This document shows, piece by piece, positions 12,202-22,205 of a stretch of DNA of 64,000 bases. Source of the DNA: Eudromia elegans (lineage: Eukaryota > Chordata > Aves > Tinamiformes > Tinamidae); assembly GCA_003342815.1 (NCBI GenBank), contig PTEX01000527.1, positions 22,648 to 86,647 of the forward strand, read 5' to 3'. Position 1 is the first letter of the stretch; each line of letters opens with the position of its first letter. Under the pieces are notes generated by a model that saw nothing but the letters and a program-made list of their open reading frames with translations, ran no database searches and was not told the origin of the DNA. The translations under genes were made by a program, and so were the position numbers.

Positions 12202-12948
12202 TCACTGCCAGGCACTGCTCTGCACCCCAAAGCTCACATGTCTCCCTTGGCATTCGGTCAGGCCCCCTGTTCCCCAGAGAGGCACTGGGAACACTTGCTG
12301 TGTCACGCGATTACTGGTGCAGCAGCCCTCCTCCCTAGTGTTGCCCACATACATCCACTCTACCTTTACGACAAAGAACTGACTTGGCTCCTTCTCTACA
12401 TCAAAAAAGAAGGCTCCAAGTGGAGTTTCATCTCCATTCTCATCCAGGCTCTCAGAGACAAAGCACAAGGCAAGCAAGTCAGATATGATCCAAGCAAGTA
12501 GAAACACAATCGCTCCAAGGATTGTTATCTGCCCATCCTCTCCCATGCTTTGAGCAGGAGCCTGGCACAGCTGATGGTGCAGCTACCTCTCCTCGCCAGG
12601 TTTTGCCCTCAGAAGCTTGTCCAAAAACCACTACACAAATCCAGAGAGGCATGACACCACCACAGTGCTTAAAAGAGCCCCTTTGGGCACTGTCCTGTGT
12701 GTTCAGTAGAGAGCAGCACAGAAATGCCAGCAGATATGTCATGACAAACAAAGCCCTGCTATGGTCTTTCCCCACAGCCACAGGCCAATGACAAGTGCCC
12801 AACAGAGACTTACAGAAATGTTGATGTTTTTGGGAGAACTGATGATATCCTTCTCTGGAGCTGCTGTCTGCATGATAACAGCTGTGGACCAGATGGGTGC
12901 AGGCACGCAGAGGAAAACCTGCCCTGTAGATCCTGGGAAAGCCAAGCA
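12202..12948 (-). other. Exon-like minus-strand ORFs of unknown identity
   Basis: Three pieces on the minus strand look like exons. (1) 12923 down to 12814, 110 bases, lies between an acceptor-like CTACAG and a good donor GTAAGT and encodes about 36 residues. (2) About 12720-12590 follows a pyrimidine-rich stretch ending ACACACAG. (3) An ATG at 12546 opens 61 codons with one strongly hydrophobic segment (residues about 7-30, around F-L-L-A-W-I-I-S-D-L-L-A-L) before GTAGAG at 12363. They could be a small multi-pass membrane protein gene or its remnant, but I recognise no family and the exon phases are not verified. The solo LTR at 12955 lies immediately upstream on the same strand. Chance open frames in moderately GC-rich DNA are a real alternative. 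Confidence 0.25.
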
Positions 12949-13621
12949 TTTTCCTGCAGGCAGTCGCCCCACTGTCAGTGTAGCTCCTGACTTACCAAAC
13001 TACTCCTCCTGGCAATACACCAGAATGGGGCAGGCTCCTGTAAGCCGCGACAGCCGAAGACGCTCGCCACTGCCTTGCTGTTGGACGTGGGGGCGCCACA
13101 AAGGGGTCTCGTCGGGCCGATCGGGTCAGGAACGGGGTATTGGGAGAAGGGGAGACAGCAAGGGGAGGGCAAGGGGGGTTCCGCTCGCAATCACTCTACC
13201 ACTCACTCACACAGTCAGCACCCAGGAGAATCAGAGAGACAAGGAACATTCGTAACTGAGCAAGAACCGTTTATTCTCGAGCAAGCAGAACATTTATAAC
13301 TTCAGAACTGAACAGAAGGAAAATGATTGGATGAGGGAAAGCCCACCCTCACCCCTGGTTGGTTTACCCGGAGGTTCCCAGGACACCATTGCCTGAGGGG
13401 AGGGCCACATTCAACTATACGGGCTGCCGAGGCTTCGGGAGGCTTCCAGAATGTTCCCTGCGACACCTTCCTTTCCACTCTTCCCCCCCATCATTAGAAT
13501 AATTTTCCTTTTACTAATAAAACTTATACCGCTTAACAAACAACCACTTTAACGCCAACTATCTTAAGCATAGCCAACCCATCTCGGAGAACGCTGCCCG
13601 CAGCGTTCCCCAACATTTTCC
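12949..13621 (-). mobile_element. Solo ERV LTR with 6-bp TSD
   Basis: The LTR is 12955-13615 (661 bp, minus strand), flanked by TTTTCC on both sides (12949-12954 and 13616-13621). Read on the minus strand it begins TGTTGGGGAACGCTGC, where GAACGCTGC pairs with GCAGCGTTC to form a hairpin, and ends CTGCCTGCA. It contains a TATAAA box (13293-13298) and an AATAAA signal (13270-13275), then a GT-rich stretch, a GCGGAACCCCCC motif, TGGCGCCCCCAC and a GGTAAGT donor-like site. A 6-bp TSD fits class II (ERVK-like) integration. No internal viral sequence remains. Confidence 0.85.
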
Positions 13622-14440
13622 TGGGGTCAGGTCAGGCTGAAAGCAGAATGCAACAGCAGGAACAGTGAGGGAGAGACAGGAACACCACCACAGCTCCTGT
13701 GACCTGCTTCTGCCCAGAAACAAGCAGCACAGAGAAGGCTGTGGAGACAAGAGGGAAGCCTTCTTGCCACCAGCTACGGGGAATAATCACCTGGGCTTTG
13801 TTCCCACCAGTGCGTGATAGAACTAACCCACATGGAGGATTTTGGCTACAATACCTGCAAAATGGTATCAGGAGGGATGGAACAAAAACGTCCAAATGCT
13901 CGACAAATTATACCACCCTCATAGCTTCTAGACATTCTCCAATGGTCTATCGTGGCACCTGAAAGGCAGATAAAGTCACTAACTGTGAGAAACCCTGGCC
14001 TTTGCAGGACATTTCTAAGGACAGATCTGCACATACTGAGAGACAATAATACCTGGGGGAAGGACAGCAGAACAGAACTGCAGTCCTGCTCTGTGGACAG
14101 CCAAGCCTTACCCTTTTGGTTCAGAGAAGGGCTTACTGGAGAGGAGGAGAGCTTCTCTGCTGGCACAGAAACTTTGTAGGGCAGTGGCAGAGGCACCATC
14201 ACGGAACCTCAAGGCAGGACTGGGCATGAGAGAGCCCCTCTGCCACAGCCTTGCTCATTGACCTCCATGTGTTCTTTCAACTCCCTCCACCTTGGTGAGC
14301 CTGGGTTTCTACACGGCCTCCCTTTGTACACAAGACCACCACAAGGGGACTCGGCTGCCTGGGTTCTAACCTGCTGTTTTCAGGGCCCAGTCAGTCAGCT
14401 GCATGTGGCCTTTCCCTTCCCCACTCCTCCAGTCAAGCAA
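13622..14440. other. Intergenic, unidentified
   Basis: Moderately GC-rich unique-looking sequence. A pyrimidine-rich stretch ending CTTTCAG on the minus strand near 13640 could be a splice acceptor for the exon-like ORFs to the left; nothing firmer is visible. Confidence 0.4.
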
Positions 14441-14790
14441 AGATCCCTTTGTCTTCAAGAGCTGCTCCATCCTCCCCTATGCCGAGCTCCATGCACTCCA
14501 GTTGCTCTTTCACATAAAGAGCAAGTCTGCCACCTCATCTACCTGGACTGTCCCTTCTGAAAAGCCTAACGCCCTCCAGGACCACAGCCCAGTCATGAGA
14601 GCTGTCACACTATGTCTCAGTAATCGCAATGAGACCATGGCCCTGCAATTGCACAAGCATCTCCAATTCCCTTTGTTAATTTCCCATACTGCATGCATTT
14701 ACATAGAGGCATTTGAGTTTGACTCCCAACATGCCTCTCATTTTAACTGGGGCAGCTGCAACTTGACTCTGTGGGCCTTTAGAAGTTGCC
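14441..14790 (-). mobile_element. CR1 endonuclease-region fragment
   Basis: TGCTCCATCCTCCCCTATGC, AGCTCCATGCACTCCAG, GTAATCGCAATGAGACCATG and CATTTACATAGAGGCATTTG are blocks of the CR1 5' ORF2 region in reverse. The left end overlaps in homology with the right end of the 7.4-kb CR1 (TGCTCCATCCTCTCCTATGC at about 10588). No 3' part is attached. Confidence 0.75.
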
Positions 14791-16608
14791 ATATTTTGCC
14801 ATACGAATAGACTTTGTTCATATGTGTATACTTTGTTTTCAAATACCACTTTTTTAATTTTAAGTGTATCAAAAAATAAACAAAAATTATAAGATATTAA
14901 TTGTTATCCGAGACAAAATATGAGAATCTTAAGCAATTTCACTGTGTAGCACTTTCATGCTACAGAGAAAAATAATCACTTTTTTTCATCAGCAAAAGAT
15001 CAGAAGTACTTAGAATGTGTCTCTGACTCAATGGGATTACTTTCGTATTTCATACTGTGTATTTCAACCTTATTTTGAACCCTAATGATAATCCTTGTGT
15101 GTGAGAAATATTTGAAGTTGCCTTTCAGTCTCTTCAGTCTGTACTGTTAATTATAAAATTAATTTCACATACTGTTAAAATAGGAGAAGACTAAGTATTT
15201 TGATACATTTATTGTCAAATGCATTTTGATGCATTGTAATGTCCCAATAAATTGACATGAAGAGCTGCTAGTTTTCTTTTGATTTTCTATCAGGAAAATA
15301 GGGATGAAGTCCAAGGAAAGTGTTTATAACTTCAACACATTTCATCTTCCATCAAGACAATGAAAGAAAAAAAAACCCACTTTATTAATTGCAAGCTATA
15401 AGAAAAAAAAAAAGCATTTCCTGCTCAATCAATGCATGATACAAAAAGTAATCTCTATTAGGATCCAAAGCACATCTAATTTAGTAAATTTAAAAAAAAA
15501 AAGCACAATTCTAAACAGCAGAATGCTGCAAATCTTGCAAAATGAGAGTGGATTTTTTCTGTTTTACCTCCAATCCAAAGTTTTCATTCAAACATTAGTG
15601 AATAATGTAGTGGAATGTACAGTCAGGTGTGAGTAATAGATTATTAAAACATCTTTGTGATGTTTTCTGACTTGAGATATTTAAATGTCACAAATCCCCT
15701 GCTCAATGAAGGCACTGTGATTGGAAAGAACTTCATGTTATATATATTTTGCAAATTACAGAATATTTCTTTCCAAAGTCTTACATCAAATCATTTGCAG
15801 AGCTTGTCATTCAAATGCAAAATCTTTCCAGGACACTGGAAAGATTACCACATTCAGCATTTCCGCAGATTTCCCCTCCAATTTGTAATCTTACACTCCA
15901 TTTAGAGAAGAGCTTGTAAAAAACACAGAAGTCACAAATGTTTGATTATTGTTAAGCTAGGTGGATTTTGACCTAGAAAGCTTGAAATCACCCAGCATAG
16001 CCCCAGAGGTCTATAGAGAAGTCAGAATTCCTACATGTATCACTTCTCTATGTTAATCACAAAGTTACCACAAGATACGCTAATTTTGACTTTTCTCTTT
16101 TGTGAAATTTCCTCTGCTTAAATGAATAAAAATCTATTGAACCCATGCCCTGAAAATCAGTTATTATATCCATATTAAGTGTATCAGCATTTTAAATGCT
16201 GAAAACAATCAATACATTTTGAAAGAAAATTATTAAATTCTCAATCTATTGAAATCTATTTTTATGTAAGAGTGTCTACAGAAATGGAAGGAAACTCTTA
16301 TTAAACATTACAACATTTAATATTATAAATTCAAAGCAATTCACTGATGTGAGTGTAGAAAATGACTATGATAATTACAGGATCACCTTGTATTTGTAAA
16401 ATGAGCTTCATAACCACTCATTTAATGATAATAAAAATACATTTCGTATTTTAAAGATCAATATTTCCAAAGTAAATGAGAAATGAATAAATTTCCAGAA
16501 TGAAAACTTTCATCTTGTCTAAATTTCTACTTTGAACAAATTTGTCTGTGACATAGATTATAGGTTTTCCATAACTTTTCCCAAAACTATATTCAGAAAT
16601 TATTTTTT
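14791..16608. other. Intergenic, no gene seen
   Basis: A/T-rich sequence with several short poly-A runs. Nothing was recognised. Confidence 0.6.
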
Positions 16609-16655
16609 TCACCTAGAGCATGTGGCACAGAGTTGTGTCCAAGTGGGTCCAAAAT
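16609..16655 (-). repeat. Tiny CR1 remnant
   Basis: CACCTAGAGCATGTGGCACA followed by GTTGTGTCCAAGTGGGT matches the CR1 block at 5583-5620. Only about 45 bases are left. Confidence 0.6.
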
Positions 16656-16984
16656 CAGTTAAATCACATATTCAGATGAAATATTCCATTCTCTGAAAGG
16701 AAGGAATAGAAAATAAATTTTATAAAGAAAACACCAGGCCCAGAAATTAAATTTGGATGTATTTTGCAACGGCAAATATCAAGCTAATTGAGTGTCATGC
16801 AAAGCTGGAGAAACACAGATTTCAGGATGGAAAGGTTGAGTAAGGGTCCAATCCCTCAAAAGAAAGTCGATCTTGCACTCTGACAACAAGGTTGTCCCCT
16901 GCTTGATTCCACACATAACTGCAGAATATTGTCCCCCAAGCAGATATAATTTTATACATTTGGGCATAGATATAGTTTCTACAT
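16656..16984. other. Intergenic, no gene seen
   Basis: Short A/T-rich spacer between two CR1 remnants of opposite orientation. Confidence 0.5.
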
Positions 16985-17052
16985 AACTAGACTAGATGAC
17001 CTCTGGAGGTCCCTTCCAACCTTAAGTATTCTATGACTCTATGATTCTATTT
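16985..17052 (+). repeat. CR1 LINE 3' tail fragment
   Basis: ACTAGACTAGATGACCTCTG, GGTCCCTTCCAACCTTAAG and ATTCTATGACTCTATGATTC form the CR1 3' end in plus orientation. No clear CR1 sequence precedes it. Confidence 0.85.
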
Positions 17053-18792
17053 TTAAAATCCAGTAGTTATGATCGATTCAGCTCTTTTTCTCAAATTTTG
17101 AATTGTTAGTGAAAATACATAATTTATCTTTGGAGATTTAGTTTGCTAATTATTACTAGATTATTAGGAACATATTTATAAGGTTGCTTTATACTGATAT
17201 AGTTTTGTTGTTGTTATTATTAAATATTTTGATACAGAGAACCATAGTATCTTTATACAATTTCTATATAAATAATAACTTCTTTAAACACCAAAAATCT
17301 TTATTCACTTTGAAAATTTCATGTTAATGTCTTAATAATCTTCTGCTGATATTTTCTCCCTTTTTGTGCTACCCTCTAATTTCATATTCCAGACAGCAGT
17401 CAAAAGAGTGCTCTTCCAGTTGAACAGGACTGAACTCAGAACTCAAGCCTGACTAAATGGCAAAATGCCATTTCCAAGCATGCCTCCTATTCAAGCAAGA
17501 AATATGAGAGGTATCTTCTATTATTGTTTTTCTCTTTTTTTTTTCTTTTCTTTTTCTTTTTTTTTCTTTTTTTCTCCATTCTTTTGATTACAAGACTGGC
17601 AGTTATCAAAATAAGTGAGAGGTTTTTTTGGTGTTCTTGAAAGAAATGAAATATTTCTGTAAGACACAATCTCTAATTCTACATAACTTCTATTTTTTCT
17701 TTTGAAATCAAGCATAGCATTTTTGAAATTCTTTAAGGCTTTTATTGAAGATCACAGTGATGAGACTTCCTTAAAGTGGTTATCATTCTCCTCTACTCAT
17801 GTGTTGCTCTGTTTGTTCTGTTCCATTTAAAGAGGCCATAATAATAAACGAAGATGGATTTGCAGATGACTACAGAAATAGAAGCGATTTTACCACCTTT
17901 CACATTTGCTGTCATGTAGGCCTTGCTGCTGAAGAAGGTAGAAAGATGTGTCTTGTTCCATGTACCCAAACTTTACAGTTCACCCTTTGTACTAGGGGGA
18001 ATTAATTGAATTTGGCTATGTGGTAAGACAGAATTTGGCTATGTCGTACACCTTAAGTGATCGAGCTCTAAAGCTTTAATACTACAAAAAAAATCATTTT
18101 TTTCTTTTTTTTGTCTCCTATGTTATCTACAAACTGTATGATTAAATGTGCGCTTTTTTGGAATATTTGTAAATATCTTACTGTAGTGTCTAACTTTTTT
18201 TTTTTTTTAATCAGTTTTCACGACTTTAATGTCTACCCACATCTGTAAACCAGGATCACATATTTAGTTGAGTGGAAATTCTTTCAGGGTTTCGATGCCA
18301 GATCCTTCCTTCTAAATATATTTTGGAATTGACTTGATACGATATAATCATACTAGACAGAAGTGTGAGTTGTTTTTGTAACAACAAAGAGTTTCAGTGG
18401 AAAGAGTCCAGGATTGCTTGAAATTTGTTTATTTTAAAATCTACAGTTTACAACAGTGTGTATATATATATATTCTTTCCCTGAGGCTTACATTTACTCC
18501 ATCATATCTGTATTCAAGGGCTATGCTTCTCAAGCACGTGTTAACTTTCTGAAATTGGAATTTTTAAAAATTCCTTTTTTTTTCCTCAGACTTCTTCCTT
18601 GTAGCCATTGAAGAGTGGACTTTGCTTCACCAGGATGTTAAGCATAGCATAAATGGTGGTAAAATCATGCTATATGTATACAGACAAATGTTTCTAGGTC
18701 TGCAGACAAATGACTAGGTTGCAGATTACACCTTGCCATAGAGGAAGAATTACCAAACAAGGTGGGTTAACAAGATGTCAAAAGCCAATGAC
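17053..18792. other. Intergenic, simple repeats
   Basis: A/T-rich DNA with a pyrimidine tract (17526-17577), a 24-bp tandem duplicate around GAATTTGGCTATGTGG (18009-18050) and poly-T runs. A 68-codon frame at 17799-18005 was considered and not accepted as a gene. Confidence 0.55.
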
Positions 18793-18797
18793 AGAGC

Positions 18798-19312
18798 TGT
18801 GTGTCGCGGTGGATCCTTCTCATTGCGAGGGTCGGGGTTGGCCCAGGTGGTCACGCAGGTGCAGCACGGGGGAAGAGATGCAACCCCCCCCCTTCCCCAG
18901 CACACGCACAGACACCAGGAGCAAGGTTGCAGAATCTTCCAACTTTATTCAGGGGCGCGCTTGCTTATATAGATGCTGGGGCCCCCGCAGGGGACTCTGA
19001 TTGGATGGCCAGGTGATCCAAGCACCGCTGTCCCGCAGGGATTGGACAGGGCGCTGGAGCCCTCCGATAGACTGATGCCTCTGGCGGGGGCAGGGAGGGC
19101 TGCCATTGGCCAGGGCTCCTGGTCTGCCTGGAGACTTCCAGAAGAGTCCCCAGGAGTCCATGGCCCCGACTTCATCGGGGTCACCTCAGTGCAGGATGAT
19201 TGGCAGCCCACCTGCAGCCATAGTACACAAGGCACCCCTTTAACTATTAACTATATACATATATATACATATAGGGTGGTTGGCAGGATTTTATGCAGGA
19301 GGCTGTCCCACA
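18798..19312 (-). mobile_element. LTR module B of the 18.8-kb composite
   Basis: Minus-strand order: TGTGGGACAGCCTCC start, four CCAAT boxes (plus-strand ATTGG at about 19195, 19105, 19040 and 18999), a TATATAAG box near 18965, a GAATAAAG signal (18944-18949), and a GT-rich U5-like segment ending CGACACACA. It lacks the 5' hairpin seen at the start of the other LTRs, as if the first part of U3 were missing. Confidence 0.65.
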
Positions 19313-19313
19313 G

Positions 19314-20053
19314 TGGTGTAGATTACTTACACCGAACACTCCCGGCAAGCCAAATCACCAGCTGCGTGGACTGACTCCGGCAAGATCACGGCTGGAGTGA
19401 AACTCCACGTCGTCTCAATCTCCAGTGCACGATGGAATAAACAGGGAATTAAAGGTTCAAGGGTTGAGGAATAGGGAGATAGGGGAAGAAGGGGAGGAAA
19501 ACAAGAGGAAGGAAGGGGGGGGGGGGGTGTTCCGCTGGGCACTTGCGCACACACTCACTCACCAATCACGCCAGTAAGGGAAATTTGCAACAAAGAGCAG
19601 GCAGACCAAGACTAGGATAACACGACCAAACGAGCAGGAACCTTTTATTATAATTTGCAACGAAACTTATATACAAACGCCACCCTGGGACACTCAAAAT
19701 GATAGGGAGAGGGTGGGCCCTCCCGGGCCCTCCCTCTCCGCACATTGGTCGAGACCCCGAGGGCCCTCCTTTCTCACAGCTTGATTGGCTGGGGGAATAC
19801 TCACAACCATAAAACTAGTGGGCCGATCATTCCAGAAGTTGCTAAGCACCAGCCCTAGCAACAACCCCCCTCCCCACTCCAAACAATCCTAAGTATACAG
19901 ATATCACATACAAAAGCTGTAACATTAACTTCAACTTAACATCACGAACTTAACAATGAGTCAAATCTGCCTTTGAGCAATCTTCTGGTAACTGTCCCCT
20001 ACAATTTTTACCAAGCATTACTTCACAAGCTGCTGCGGAACCGCCGTTCCGCA
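19314..20053 (-). mobile_element. LTR module A of the 18.8-kb composite
   Basis: Minus-strand order: the palindrome TGCGGAACGGCGGTTCCGCA (20053-20034), CCAAT boxes (near 19785 and 19745), a TATA box (19668-19673), an AATAAA signal (19644-19649), a GTGAGTGAGTGTGTG stretch, CAGCGGAACA, a long C-run with a pyrimidine tract, and a GTGTAAGTAA donor-like site near 19330. The module ends at ACACCA just before module B. The CCAAT boxes, TATA and polyadenylation signal mark U3 and R. Confidence 0.7.
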
Positions 20054-20058
20054 AGAGC

Positions 20059-22074
20059 TGTGAGAGATGACTAGACTTCACAGCTGGTTAAGGGGGAGTT
20101 ACAGGAGAGGTAACAAGCTTGCACAGGTAAACTGTAAAGGAATGCTGGGGATGTTTTAGGGACAAAGCAGCATCTGGACAACTGTAACACACTATGAATT
20201 TGGTATTGTCTAGACAACAGTAGACAGACAACCACAAAGGCATGCACAGATCCAAATTAGGTATATTGGGAAAAGTAATTATGAGTATGTTGCTTATTTT
20301 GAAGGAGTCTTGAGGGAGTAAAGGAGGTCCAAGAGCAGTATAAAGGCTGGGAAACGAGGAAAGGGATAAACCAGGTCTGGCTGGAAGCAACAATCAGGCA
20401 GCCTAACACATGATCAGGGTAACTCAGATCAGGACAATAAATTAGCTTGTCTTCCTGGCCATATCATCCAGGTTGTTTTGGAGGAAAGGAACAGAGTGTT
20501 GTTCTTGTTCAGCAAGTGGACACACGGAAGGCTGGATCCAACAAGCGTCGTGGGATCTCTCTATTAGTGCTCAAGTAGACCTGTGAACAGTATCTCCCCA
20601 CCACTACAGTAGGGGTTGATAAGACCTTCATAAAAAGTCAGAGGAATGGTTTGAAAAATGCCATTCTGAAGGAAGAAAAAAAAAAAAAAGGCTGCAAACT
20701 GAATGTCACTGAAAGTGAAACAAAAGTAGCAACTAATTTATTTAAAAATGAAAACAGTTCTTTTGGCAGCTGGGTGTGCCGGTTGCACACAGGCAAAAAA
20801 AAGACATAGATGAAAATCATAATTTGTAAGGAGGAGAAGAGAGAAGAGAGAAAACAAATATAACTGGAAACAGAAACAGATGACAAACAAACCTGACTCT
20901 ACCTCTGATTTTTGAATTATAGACAGATGATATCTCTCATGTAACTACGATACAGTGAGAAGGAGAAAGACAATATATTTTCCAATATGGAGAAAGCACA
21001 CAGGGGAGATGCACCCCCAAAACAATTGTTTAAATATCATGAACAGAATTTATATTGACAACTCTCTACTTATTTCACTGAATTACTTGATATAATGATT
21101 TGATTCTTATTCATTTATAGATTATAACTCATGTATTTGTGTACCCCAGGAAGTAAAAAGAGAATATATAGCTATGTACAGCTAATAAAATTGCCACTAT
21201 GACAAAAGAAAGCAACAAAGTTTTGAATGAGTCAAAACAAGACCAATCTCATTTCTCATGAGTGAACGATTTCTTTATCCCCAGTAGACTCCACAGCATA
21301 AGCACAATTAGTAAAAATAATGGGTCCTTCTTGCCTGTCCTATCTAATATTCTCACCATGCTCCTAAACACAGCAGGACATCAGCTTCATTACTGAACTT
21401 CTAAGATCACTGCTTTCTCCTGTGGTTACCTCTTGGATACTCATTTCTTTCCTCTACACTTTTATCTCTTTCCAGTGATTATTACTTTTTATTGTAAGCT
21501 ATTCAGCCTTCTAAGCAACATTTTTTTTTTAATCTTTTTTTGCTAATCTAACTGGTTTCATCACTTTCAAGGAACCAAAGCACCTCATCTTAAAGGAAAA
21601 GTTATATACTTTACTTAAAAAAAAATTAATTTTAAAGATTATTCCAGTTACAGCATTAGGTTATATAGGACTCTGTCAATATAACTCCTTTTTTTTTTCC
21701 CCCTTCCCCTGAGCAAAGGGGAATCCACCACTTTCCTGTGCAACTTTTTCTCATGTTTAGCTTTTTCCTGTTCTTTTTTTTTCTTTTCTATAAACAGATG
21801 AAATATCCTATGAAATAAGTTTTTTCTTGTCCCAATTTGGTGAAGAGGTTGCCTCCATTTTCATATGTAAGAAAAAGACATTAACCATGACTACATCCCT
21901 CCAATCCTTCTGCACTCCTGGATGGATAATTTCAATTCTCTCACCCTTTCCCCGTGCCCTAAGTTCTGCAGCCCTCGCTTTATCCCAAAGGTCCTTTGCT
22001 CAACCCTTTCCAGATTGTCAGTATCTCTCCCATAAAAGTCCCACACCAAAGGAATGTCTTCCAGGCAGGATGTG
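20059..22074. other. Intergenic, no gene seen
   Basis: A/T-rich, with poly-T runs near 21520 and 21690. No gene or known repeat was recognised. Confidence 0.55.
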
Positions 22075-22205
22075 TCAAGGCCAAGCAGAAGGGACCATCC
22101 CTGCCTTCACTCAGAACCTGTACCTACTCACTGCTGCCCTGGGGGCTGCCCAGCATGGTGTTGGTTCTGCTCCACTCACTGCTGACAGGGACAGGGCTTT
22201 AGATA
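22075..22205 (+). repeat. Unclassified dispersed repeat, copy 1
   Basis: AAGGCCAAGCAGAAGGGACC, CTCAGAACCTGT, CCCTGGGGGCTGCCCAGCATG and CTCACTGCTGACAGGGACAGG align in order with 51868-52012 (AAGGCCAAGCACAGGCAACT, CTCAGGAACCTGT, CCCTTGGGGCTGCCTGG, CTCACTGCTGTCATCAGGGCCAGG). I do not know the family. Confidence 0.6.

Larger units (their letters stand above)
18793..20058 (-). mobile_element. Composite of two fused LTRs inside a single TSD
   Basis: The insert is 18798-20053 (1,256 bp), flanked by AGAGC on both sides (18793-18797 and 20054-20058; the match extends to AGAGCTGTG). On the minus strand it begins TGCGGAAC with a near-perfect palindrome and ends in CGACACACA. It holds two complete promoter and polyadenylation modules in the same direction, described separately as modules A and B. 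They do not start alike, so they are not the two LTRs of one provirus. The second fused composite in the window, at 45260-46513, is almost the same length. Confidence 0.75.

Noticed and set aside
13080..13110. TGGCGCCCCCAC (minus strand) read as a primer-binding site beside an LTR; the same idea for TGGCGCCCCAC near 36490-36502 and at 46443
   Set aside because: The TSDs place the LTR ends beyond these motifs, so they lie inside the LTRs. Sequence after the TGGCGCCCC core differs between copies and fits no tRNA well.
17799..18005. 68-codon plus-strand frame with an exon-like middle between AG and GT
   Set aside because: No domain, no repeat and no neighbouring exon; splice-like dinucleotides alone are too weak.
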